10,260 nt of DNA, from NCBI GenBank assembly GCA_002499405.1, contig DALH01000037.1, positions 1 through 10,260 of the forward strand. Reading direction: 5' to 3'. The translations under genes and the position numbers were made by a program. The notes under the pieces are model-generated. The model made no database searches, was not told the DNA's origin, and was given only the letters and a program-made list of their open reading frames with translations. The stretch comes from Candidatus Micrarchaeota archaeon UBA95 (lineage in GTDB: Archaea; Micrarchaeota; Micrarchaeia; Norongarragalinales; Norongarragalinaceae). Shown piece after piece: positions 1-5,739 of the stretch (position 1 is the stretch's first letter; every line of letters begins with the position of its first letter).

Positions 1-753
1 TTTAACCGTTGCCGTGTAAACCGCAAACTCTTCTTCAAGCGAGGCAACGGCGGACTTGACAACGTCGTTCAACAACACTTCTCTTTCCAGGAGGGAGTCC
101 GCGTCCACGAGGAGCGCTGCGGCGCCGCGAACCGCGTTGGCGGCGGGTGCCTTGAAATCAAATCCCTCCCAAGCCGAATGCGTTGCAGCGCGGCCGCGCT
201 CAAAGTAATTGCCAATTGAGTTGCCGCTTGCATCGCGCTCTTCAATGAAGGAGGATGCCTCCCTCAACGCCGCTTTTATGCCTCCGGCCGCGCCCTCGTA
301 CGAGGGGTCCGTCATTTTTTCGAGGAGAGCCACGTTTTCGTCCAATGCCTTGAGGCCGGCTTTTGCCGAGCGCACCGAGTAGTAAAGCGCTTGCGAGCCG
401 TGGCGGAAACACTTTTCGGACAGCCACCGCTGGTAAAGGAATTGGCTGCCCCAGTCAACTAGGCGCACGTTGTCGTAAAAAAACGCGGTAACCGAAGCCA
501 GTTCTGATTCCTCGCGCGCCTTCAACGCCCAGTCAACGGCTTCCGCGAACTCCTGGTTTTGGCGGGCGCGGCTGGATAACCCGATTGCCTGGGTGAAGCC
601 GGTGCACGAGCTCGGGAAAACGTAGAGGAAGGAAGTGGACGGGTTTTTTTCTTCGAGGAGGTAGGCGTATTCACTTAATTGGAGCGCCCCGATCAGGGAA
701 GAAAAAAGGGCCGCGGCCAACACCACCTGGTAAAATCGGTTCACGTTGAACAC
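1..753 (-). CDS. Unidentified membrane-anchored protein, C-terminus beyond left edge
   Basis: An uninterrupted reading frame runs from a GTG at 753 to the left edge (251 codons, no stop), so the protein is partial. It has no ATG near its beginning; GTG at 753 or GTG at 744 are the possible starts, and neither has a clear Shine-Dalgarno sequence. Residues about 8-24 (core VVLAAALFSSLIGAL) form one hydrophobic segment, a signal peptide or N-terminal anchor. The rest is alanine- and glutamate-rich, probably helical, with stretches such as LKALDENVALLEKM, and two cysteines near residues 50 and 115. I do not recognise the family. It begins only six bases after the stop of the upstream modular surface protein and in the same frame, so the two are almost certainly co-transcribed; both appear to act outside the membrane. 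The coding call is strong, the function unknown. Confidence 0.75.
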   Translation of the reverse strand, partial: MFNVNRFYQVVLAAALFSSLIGALQLSEYAYLLEEKNPSTSFLYVFPSSCTGFTQAIGLSSRARQNQEFAEAVDWALKAREESELASVTAFFYDNVRLVDWGSQFLYQRWLSEKCFRHGSQALYYSVRSAKAGLKALDENVALLEKMTDPSYEGAAGGIKAALREASSFIEERDASGNSIGNYFERGRAATHSAWEGFDFKAPAANAVRGAAALLVDADSLLEREVLLNDVVKSAVASLEEEFAVYTATVK

Positions 754-759
754 GGCGAT

Positions 760-2313
760 TCAGGGCTGCCCGTTTATTTCAGCCATGTTGCCGGGGTTGC
801 CCGCGTTCCCCGCGTTGTCCACGGGTATCACGGTGTATTGCCAGAAGTTCCCGGTTTCCCATCCCTTGAGTTTGTCCTGGAAGTATGACGTCGTGGGCGT
901 GCCGATGAGTTCGGGTGGTTCTCCGGGCTGGTTCCCGTCATGCCTGTAAACGAGGTAATTCTTCACGCCGCTGGTTTCATCAATTGAATCGCTCCACTCC
1001 AGGATGACGAATGCCTCGTCGGGTGCGGCGCCCCACATGAGTTCGGCGGTCAAGTCAAACACGTCGCTGGGGGGCTCGGTGTCAAGTATGATGTTGTCGA
1101 ACACGGGCTGCGACGTGGAATAACTGTTCCTGCACTGGTAGTAAACGTATTTCTTTCCGTCGCCCCCACTCAAAGTCCAGTCCCGCTTGGTGACGTACGC
1201 CTCCCAGAACGAGTAACTGGAGCCGTCATTGGAGTAGCGGCAGTCAAGCGCGTTGTAAGCCGTCAGCGACAACTTCACGTTGGTCTCGTTGGAGTATTGC
1301 GCGCCCGAGTTGATTGAAATGCTCAAGCCGGCAGGAGGAGTGTTGATTTGTTGCGGGGCGACCAACTCAATGTAGTCGTTTACCACCTCCGAGTAGCCGT
1401 GCCCGTTGCGGCACCGGTAGTAAACGTATTTGGTTCCCGGGTCGCCGATAAGCGTCCACTGCTTCAACTCAACGTAGGGTTCCCAGGCGCTGAACTGCGA
1501 GCCGTCATTGGAATAACTGCAGGCGTCCGCTCCCCCGGCGTGCAAGCCGAGCAACACGTTCTTGGACTCCGTTGAGTAATCGCCGCCGTTAATCAATATT
1601 TCAAGGCCGTAAGGCGGGACCTGCCGCACCGCCGGGCTGGGCGAAGGCGTGGGCCTCACGAACGACTCCACCACCTCGAATTCTTTTTCGGCGGTTCCCT
1701 TGTTGCCCGCCCCGTCAACGCACTCAGCAATCAAAACGTGTTCGCCGAGTGAAGCCGCGAGTTGCACGTAAAAAAGCGTTTCATTGGATTTGAGCGGGAC
1801 CACCGCGTCGTCGAGTTTCGCCGAACAAGAGAATTCCCCGGACCACTCGTCTTCAACCACGAAGGAAAAGGCGAAGGGGCTCTCGGTTTCCGGGCTCGGC
1901 GAACCAATCGTGATTTCGGGCGGGGTTGAATCCAGGGTTATTGCGGCCAGGCTGCGCGCAAGCAAATCCCCTTTCCTGCACTGGATTGAAACCACTTTCC
2001 TGCCGTCCCCGGCTTCAAGTGCCCACGCACGCGTTTCAACCGGGGCCTCGTAATCCGTCCAAGTTGTCAAGTCGTTGGAGTAACGGCACTCCTCCGCGTT
2101 CTCCACAACGATGCTTAATTCAACTTCCCGCGAATTCGTGAATCCGGCTCCGCCGTCAATCAAAAACGAAACGTTTAACGCGCCCGCTCCCTGCTGGGGC
2201 GTCGTCGTGGACGCGGGAGCGCTGAACAACAAGAGTCCCGCAACGATTACCAGGCCGGCCACGGCCACGACCTTGACTGCGGGAAGCCCCGCAAAATCCG
2301 TTTTCTCTTTCAC
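760..2313 (-). CDS. Exported protein with three repeated Cys-pair modules and a fibronectin-III-like domain
   Basis: The 517-residue protein starts at GTG 2313. Residues 13-32 form a hydrophobic segment that serves as signal peptide or N-terminal anchor. Three copies of one module follow at about 46-128, 237-316 and 330-411. Each has the pattern S-I-N-G-G...C.YSND...W..Y...W.L..GDG.K.V.Y.CRN. The cysteine pairs 76/112, 265/301 and 358/394 are all exactly 36 residues apart, as expected for one disulfide per module. Between modules 1 and 2 lies a different Ig-like stretch (131-216, cysteines 163 and 198) and a PTPSPSP linker (221-227). Residues 413-515 resemble a fibronectin type III domain (EWSDSIDETSGVKNYLVYR). 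The architecture suggests a surface adhesion or envelope-structure protein in the pseudoperiplasm or outside the cell; no catalytic motif is visible. It is the first gene of a two-gene operon. Confidence 0.85.
   Translation of the reverse strand: MKEKTDFAGLPAVKVVAVAGLVIVAGLLLFSAPASTTTPQQGAGALNVSFLIDGGAGFTNSREVELSIVVENAEECRYSNDLTTWTDYEAPVETRAWALEAGDGRKVVSIQCRKGDLLARSLAAITLDSTPPEITIGSPSPETESPFAFSFVVEDEWSGEFSCSAKLDDAVVPLKSNETLFYVQLAASLGEHVLIAECVDGAGNKGTAEKEFEVVESFVRPTPSPSPAVRQVPPYGLEILINGGDYSTESKNVLLGLHAGGADACSYSNDGSQFSAWEPYVELKQWTLIGDPGTKYVYYRCRNGHGYSEVVNDYIELVAPQQINTPPAGLSISINSGAQYSNETNVKLSLTAYNALDCRYSNDGSSYSFWEAYVTKRDWTLSGGDGKKYVYYQCRNSYSTSQPVFDNIILDTEPPSDVFDLTAELMWGAAPDEAFVILEWSDSIDETSGVKNYLVYRHDGNQPGEPPELIGTPTTSYFQDKLKGWETGNFWQYTVIPVDNAGNAGNPGNMAEINGQP
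1134..1518 (-). repeat. Internally duplicated DNA encoding two surface-protein modules
   Basis: The DNA coding for modules 2 and 3 of the surface protein is still recognisably similar. Both copies contain gtagtaaacgtattt (about 1138 and 1417) and, some 80 bases on, gagccgtcattgga. Module 1 (about 1930-2160) has diverged further. This points to a relatively recent tandem duplication of one module within the gene. Confidence 0.7.
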
Positions 2314-2346
2314 GCAATCACGACCCCACTTAAGTTCCCTGCTTCG

Positions 2347-2369
2347 TTTAAAGGAAGGATGTTTTAAAA
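2347..2369 (-). promoter_or_regulatory. Possible TATA box(es) for the surface-protein operon
   Basis: Two AT palindromes, TTTAAA at 2347-2352 and TTTTAAAA at 2362-2369, lie 34 to 56 bases upstream of the GTG at 2313. In archaea a TATA box sits about 25 bases before the transcription start, so the nearer one would give a short leader of roughly 10 bases. Assignment is by position and composition only. Confidence 0.4.
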
Positions 2370-2389
2370 ACGTTTTTTATTTTCGGAAT

Positions 2390-2409
2390 CCGCGTTTTTT
2401 CAAACGCGG
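2390..2409 (-). terminator. Perfect 8-bp hairpin with GAAA loop after the TrmB gene
   Basis: CCGCGTTT (2390-2397) and AAACGCGG (2402-2409) pair perfectly over eight base pairs. On the minus strand the loop is GAAA, a stable GNRA tetraloop. It begins six bases after the stop of the TrmB gene. It is followed on the minus strand by an A-rich rather than U-rich run, so it is not a classic intrinsic terminator; it may mark or protect the mRNA 3' end. Confidence 0.45.
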
Positions 2410-2415
2410 GGGAGT

Positions 2416-3129
2416 TTACTTCGTTGAATCCTTTTCGGCGTGCTTCCAAACGAACTCAAAGAAGTCCTTGTAGGCGAGCGCCGCCTTCTTGTTTTCTATG
2501 AGTATTGCTTCGGGCTCGCGGCCCCACACGATTATCGCTATCTTGTTGCGGTAAATGTTGGTTACCACCGGCGAGTCGCGTTCCATCGGGATGCAGCGCA
2601 CCTCCCTGTGCCTCGCGTTCCGAATCCCGCGCCCCTTGCGCACTATGCTCTGCACCTTGACCCCTTTTTTCTCGAGGCGCGCCACGAACTTTTTGGCGAA
2701 GACAGGCATCTCCTCACCCAACTGCCCCTCCGAACCGAACATGCGGTTCTTTCTCGCGTTTCTCAACACGTCTTCAAGAACCGTTTTCACGCCTTTGCGT
2801 CCCTTGAACAACCGCATGTTGCTCTCCAGTTTCTTTGCATCAAATTTTTCGGTCAGTTGCGGCACAATCTTTTCAGCCAACGCCAACTGCTCCCGCGCGC
2901 GCTCCCTGAACTGCTGTGGGTTCGCGGCTTGGAACCACTTCACCCTGCCGATTACCGCGTAAGACGCGAGTCCCTTCGCGAGCAAGCCGTTCAACGCGTT
3001 ATACGCCGAACTCCTGTCCAAGCCGCACTCCTTGGCTGTGCGTCCCGCCTTGCTCGAGCCCAAATCCAGCAACGCCGAGTAAACGCGCGCCTCGTTGCGC
3101 GTCAAACCCAGCTCTTCCAACTCCTTCAT
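2416..3129 (-). CDS. TrmB-family transcriptional regulator
   Basis: The 237-residue protein has the two-part layout of archaeal TrmB-like regulators. Residues 1-70 form a winged helix-turn-helix (ELGLTRNEARVYSALLDLG, then the recognition helix region CGLDRSSAYNALNGLLAKGL). A coiled linker covers about 71-100. A C-terminal regulatory domain covers about 104-232, with the typical GRKGVKTVLEDVL entry segment and the late VVTNIYRNKIAIIVWG...AILIENKKAALAYKDFFEFVW signature. Members of this family bind DNA near promoters and often respond to sugars or other metabolites; the ligand here cannot be read from sequence. The ATG at 3129 sits about 25 bases from an AT-rich box, suggesting a leaderless mRNA. 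It is divergent from the asparagine synthetase gene, with 68 bases between starts, so it may control that gene as well as itself. Confidence 0.88.
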   Translation of the reverse strand: MKELEELGLTRNEARVYSALLDLGSSKAGRTAKECGLDRSSAYNALNGLLAKGLASYAVIGRVKWFQAANPQQFRERAREQLALAEKIVPQLTEKFDAKKLESNMRLFKGRKGVKTVLEDVLRNARKNRMFGSEGQLGEEMPVFAKKFVARLEKKGVKVQSIVRKGRGIRNARHREVRCIPMERDSPVVTNIYRNKIAIIVWGREPEAILIENKKAALAYKDFFEFVWKHAEKDSTK

Positions 3130-3147
3130 GTTGAGGAATGTTCAACA

Positions 3148-3164
3148 ACAAAATTAAAAATGCT
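3148..3164. promoter_or_regulatory. Shared AT-rich promoter core between TrmB and asnA-like genes
   Basis: The run AAAATTAAAAAT (about 3149-3160) is the only TATA-like element between the divergent genes. Read on the minus strand (ATTTTTAATTTT) it is about 25 bases from the TrmB ATG at 3129. Read on the plus strand it would start transcription near 3180-3187, just ahead of the ATG at 3198. One region may therefore serve both directions. Confidence 0.5.
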
Positions 3165-3181
3165 TTGTTTTGCAAAAGCGT

Positions 3182-3188
3182 GGAGGTG
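3182..3188 (+). promoter_or_regulatory. Shine-Dalgarno sequence deciding the asnA-like start
   Basis: GGAGGTG at 3182-3188 matches the archaeal anti-Shine-Dalgarno consensus and ends nine bases before the ATG at 3198. This favours the ATG at 3198 over the upstream in-frame ATG at 3138, which would also overlap the promoter region. Confidence 0.65.
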
Positions 3189-3197
3189 GCTGAAGAA

Positions 3198-4175
3198 ATG
3201 AGTTTGGAGGCTTTGAAGAACCTTGAAAACAGGTTTGAATCCATTTGTTCGCGGGAGGTTGCGGCACTGGACCGCGTGAACGCCGCCCTAATGGCGGGCG
3301 CATACGAATACTTTCTGGGTAACGGCTTCGTGTGGGTTGAAACCCCCATGCTCACCCGCGTCACGGGGTCCTGCGAGAACGTGGACACGCTTTACAGCGT
3401 GCAACACTTCGGCACGCAGGCGTACCTGCCACAGACCGGGCAACTCTATTTGGAGGCAAAGATTCCACTGCACGACAAGGTGTGGACCGTGATGACGAGT
3501 TCGCGCGCCGAACCCTGCACCGACCACCGCCACCTCAACCAGTTCTCGCTCGTGGAATTCGAGCGCCGCGGCGACTTCTCCGTGCTCCTGCCCACCATTG
3601 AAGGAGTTGTCAAGTCAATGGTTTCCTCGGCCGTGAAAAAATGCGGGGACGAGTTGAACTCATTCAATTCGTCGGCCAAAGAATGCTTGAAGGGCGGGTT
3701 TGCGCGAATGACTTACGAAAAAGCGGTTGGCAAACTCGGGTTGGAGTGGGGCGACGACTTCAAACACGAACACGAACTGGCTTTGGTCAACGAAGCCGGG
3801 CGTCCCCTCTTCATAACGCATTACCCGCAGGAAATAAAGTTTTTCAACATGCGTTTAAACCGCGAAGACGACCGCGTGGTGAACAGCGCTGACCTGATAA
3901 TGCCGTTCTCGGGCGAGAGCGCGGGGTCCGCGGAACGCGAAGACGACTACGACGTCCTGGTAAAACGGCTCAAGCAAAGCCGGATGTTCAGCATCCTCTC
4001 CCAGCGCGGCGTCTCAATCAACGAATTCAATGACTACCTGAACCTTGTGCGCAACCACCGCCTGCTGCACTGCGGCGCGGGCATCGGGTTCAACCGCGTG
4101 AGCCAGAGCGTGCTCGGGCTGGAAAGCATCCGCCAGGCAACGAATTACCCGGTCACCGCCCAAAGCCTTTACTAA
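3198..4175 (+). CDS. Archaeal-type asparagine synthetase (AsnRS catalytic-domain paralogue)
   Basis: The 325-residue protein is a class II aminoacyl-tRNA synthetase catalytic core of the AspRS/AsnRS subclass. Visible motifs are a motif 1-like FVWVETPMLT (44-53); the substrate-pocket strand QTGQLYLEA (79-87); motif 2, SRAE (102-105) through RHLNQFSLVEFE (111-122); FFNMR (215-219); DLIMPFSGESAGSAERE (232-248); and motif 3, GAGIGFNRVSQSVLG (293-307), with its arginine at 300. The N-terminal OB-fold anticodon-binding domain (about 100 residues in AsnRS) is missing. Such truncated paralogues are known in archaea as AsnA-like enzymes that make asparagine from aspartate, ammonia and ATP through aspartyl-adenylate. 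That role is inferred here; an AsnRS-derived protein with another function is the main alternative. It is followed after 21 bases by the AMMECR1 gene, probably in one operon. Confidence 0.82.
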   Translation: MSLEALKNLENRFESICSREVAALDRVNAALMAGAYEYFLGNGFVWVETPMLTRVTGSCENVDTLYSVQHFGTQAYLPQTGQLYLEAKIPLHDKVWTVMTSSRAEPCTDHRHLNQFSLVEFERRGDFSVLLPTIEGVVKSMVSSAVKKCGDELNSFNSSAKECLKGGFARMTYEKAVGKLGLEWGDDFKHEHELALVNEAGRPLFITHYPQEIKFFNMRLNREDDRVVNSADLIMPFSGESAGSAEREDDYDVLVKRLKQSRMFSILSQRGVSINEFNDYLNLVRNHRLLHCGAGIGFNRVSQSVLGLESIRQATNYPVTAQSLY

Positions 4176-4196
4176 CCCCCTCAACGTTTTTTCTTC

Positions 4197-4715
4197 ATGC
4201 TATCCAAAAAAGACGGCGCGGTCCTCCTCAAACTCGCACGCGAAAGCGTTGCCCGCGCGTTCAAGGGCGAAGCATTTTCCACGAACGCGTTTCCGGAGGA
4301 GCGCGGCGTGTTCGTAACCATCCACAAGAATGGCGGCCTCCGCGGGTGCATCGGTTACCCTCTACCCGTCAAGGCGCTTGGGCAGAGCGTTGTTGAAATG
4401 GCGCGCGCGGCCGCGTTTCAGGACCCCCGCTTCCCGCAGCTCTCCGAATCCGAGTTAAGTGAAGTGGATTTTGAGGTGAGCGTGTTAAGCGTTCCCAAGC
4501 CCGTCAAGCCCGAAGACGTGAAGGTGGGCCGCGACGGGTTAATCATTGAGTTGCGCGGCGCGTCCGGCCTGCTCCTCCCCCAAGTCCCAGTTGAATGGGG
4601 TTGGTCGCGCAAGGAATTTTTGGAGCACTTGTGCGCCAAGGCGGGCCTACCGCCGGGAGCGTGGAAGCAAGCGAAAATCAAGGCGTTTCAGGCGCAGGTC
4701 TTCAAGGAAGGTTAG
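4197..4715 (+). CDS. AMMECR1 domain protein
   Basis: The 172-residue protein is a complete single-domain AMMECR1 protein. It carries the family hallmark LRGCIGYP (48-55), the conserved AAFQDPRFPQLSESEL (72-87), the strand VDFEVSVLS (90-98), and GLLLPQVPVEWGWSRKEFLEHLC (124-146). The family is widespread in archaea and eukaryotes; its biochemical role is unsettled, and the invariant cysteine in LRGCIG has led to suggestions of catalysis or redox activity. It starts at ATG 4197, 21 bases after the asparagine synthetase stop, with no good Shine-Dalgarno sequence, consistent with co-transcription. Its stop overlaps the stop of the convergent gene at 4712-5128 by four bases, so there is no intergenic terminator. 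Confidence 0.92.
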   Translation: MLSKKDGAVLLKLARESVARAFKGEAFSTNAFPEERGVFVTIHKNGGLRGCIGYPLPVKALGQSVVEMARAAAFQDPRFPQLSESELSEVDFEVSVLSVPKPVKPEDVKVGRDGLIIELRGASGLLLPQVPVEWGWSRKEFLEHLCAKAGLPPGAWKQAKIKAFQAQVFKEG

Positions 4716-5128
4716 CGCTTGCGTTCAACGAATTCTCTCTTTGCCAGGAAGTGGGATTTGTGCTTCGGGTTTCTAAGCGCTTCTCCAGCCTCGTCCGCCT
4801 CCAATTCCCTGAATTTTTCTTCTTCCACTTTTGCTTTTCCCGCTGCGGTCACAAAATCCGCGTATTTATCCAGGTTCTCGGTTTCCTTCTGGAAGACAAA
4901 GTTTTGCAGGGCGCTGGCGCCTATTCTTGCCCTCAATTCCCTCCCCAGCGCGTCGTCTCGCAATAATTCCTTTAGCAACAGGTTGGTGGCTTCCTGATGT
5001 TTCTCCGTGTCGCTCATCACAGTTATTACCCTGTTCGGGTGTTTTTCAACGAATCTCAGGTTGGACAATAAGGCAATTATTTCTTCCTTCTTTCGCCGCA
5101 GGTCAATCTTGTTCTTCGGTTTGGGCAT
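4712..5128 (-). CDS. Small charged soluble protein of unknown function, coupled to lemA
   Basis: The 138-residue protein is rich in lysine, arginine and glutamate (ends PKHKSHFLAKREFVERKR). It has no membrane segment, no cysteine and no motif I recognise. Its sequence suggests an all-helical protein, with a leucine-containing helix at about 12-27 (RRKKEEIIALLSNLRF) and another at about 45-62. The ATG overlaps the LemA stop in the arrangement TGATG, so translation is probably coupled to LemA and the product may act with the LemA/DUF2207 pair at the cytoplasmic face of the membrane; that is inference from position only. It ends four bases inside the convergent AMMECR1 gene. Confidence 0.75.
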   Translation of the reverse strand: MPKPKNKIDLRRKKEEIIALLSNLRFVEKHPNRVITVMSDTEKHQEATNLLLKELLRDDALGRELRARIGASALQNFVFQKETENLDKYADFVTAAGKAKVEEEKFRELEADEAGEALRNPKHKSHFLAKREFVERKR

Positions 5129-5676
5129 CAGAACTCGACCTTGGGAACTCCCCGCTCGCCCGCGCCCGCCTCAAAGAACAGGAGTTTCTTGAACCCGAAC
5201 GAGTTGCCTACGATTGAGTCCGGCACGACTTGCAGCTTCGTGTTATACATCTGCACCACGTCATTGTAAAAACTGCGCTCGTAAGCGATTTTTTCCTCCA
5301 GCGACGACAACTCCGTCTGGAGGTGCAGGAAGTTCTGGTTCGCCTGGAGCGCGGGGTAATTTTCGGCAACCGCGAATAACGACTTTAGGGTATCAGTTAA
5401 CGCGTTGCTCGCCTTGGCTTTTTGCGAGAGCGTGGTCGCCTTCATGATGGCGGAGCGCGCGTTCGTTACCTCGGTGAACACTTTTTTCTCGTGCTTGGCG
5501 TAGCCCTTGACCGTGGCGACGAGGTTGGGCACCAAGTCGTTCCGCTTCTTCAACTGGACGTCGATTTGGGCGAGCGCGTTCTTGGAGCGCACATTCAATG
5601 AAACAAATCCGTTGTAGGTGAATACGAGCCACAACGCGAGTATTATTATGAGTCCGAGCACGAGCCATTCAATCAT
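5128..5676 (-). CDS. lemA: LemA family membrane protein
   Basis: From the ATG at 5676 the protein is 182 residues, the usual LemA length. An upstream in-frame TTG at 5688 would add four residues but is a poorer start. Residues 3-22 are the single N-terminal transmembrane segment (WLVLGLIIILALWLVFTYN). The LemA signature follows: YNGFVSLNVRSKNALAQIDV (21-40), LKKRNDLVPNLVATVKGYAKHEKKVFTEV (42-70), and NYPALQANQNFLHLQTELSSLEEKIAYERSFYNDVVQMYNTKLQ (106-149). The family forms a long helical bundle outside the membrane; its molecular role is not established. It lies directly downstream of the DUF2207 gene, a pairing common in bacteria and archaea, and its stop overlaps the start of the small downstream gene by one base. 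Confidence 0.93.
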   Translation of the reverse strand: MIEWLVLGLIIILALWLVFTYNGFVSLNVRSKNALAQIDVQLKKRNDLVPNLVATVKGYAKHEKKVFTEVTNARSAIMKATTLSQKAKASNALTDTLKSLFAVAENYPALQANQNFLHLQTELSSLEEKIAYERSFYNDVVQMYNTKLQVVPDSIVGNSFGFKKLLFFEAGAGERGVPKVEF

Positions 5677-5710
5677 ATTTATTCCCAACCCCTCTTGGTA
5701 AAATCAAAGC

Positions 5711-5739
5711 GGCGCTGCTTAAAAGCATTAGCCGGCGCC
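5711..5739 (-). promoter_or_regulatory. Hairpin and TATA-like box between DUF2207 and lemA
   Basis: GGCGC (5711-5715) can pair with GCGCC (5735-5739) around an inner stem TGCT/AGCA (5716-5719 with 5724-5727). The structure straddles the DUF2207 stop codon. The same stretch holds TTTTAA (minus strand, about 5719-5724), far enough upstream of the lemA ATG at 5676 to be a weak internal promoter. Either reading is possible. Confidence 0.35.

Noticed and set aside
242..427. Minus-strand ATG frame inside the leftmost gene
   Set aside because: It overlaps, in another frame, the 251-codon open frame that starts with a membrane segment and runs to the edge. Its arginine-rich, low-complexity product looks like a shadow.
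3138..3197. Upstream extension of the asparagine synthetase from ATG 3138
   Set aside because: It would place coding sequence over the shared promoter core; the strong Shine-Dalgarno sequence at 3182-3188 points to ATG 3198.
2440..3201. Long plus-strand frame (253 codons) opposite the TrmB gene
   Set aside because: It mirrors the TrmB coding sequence and has no recognisable domain; the minus-strand product is a clear family match with all expected motifs.
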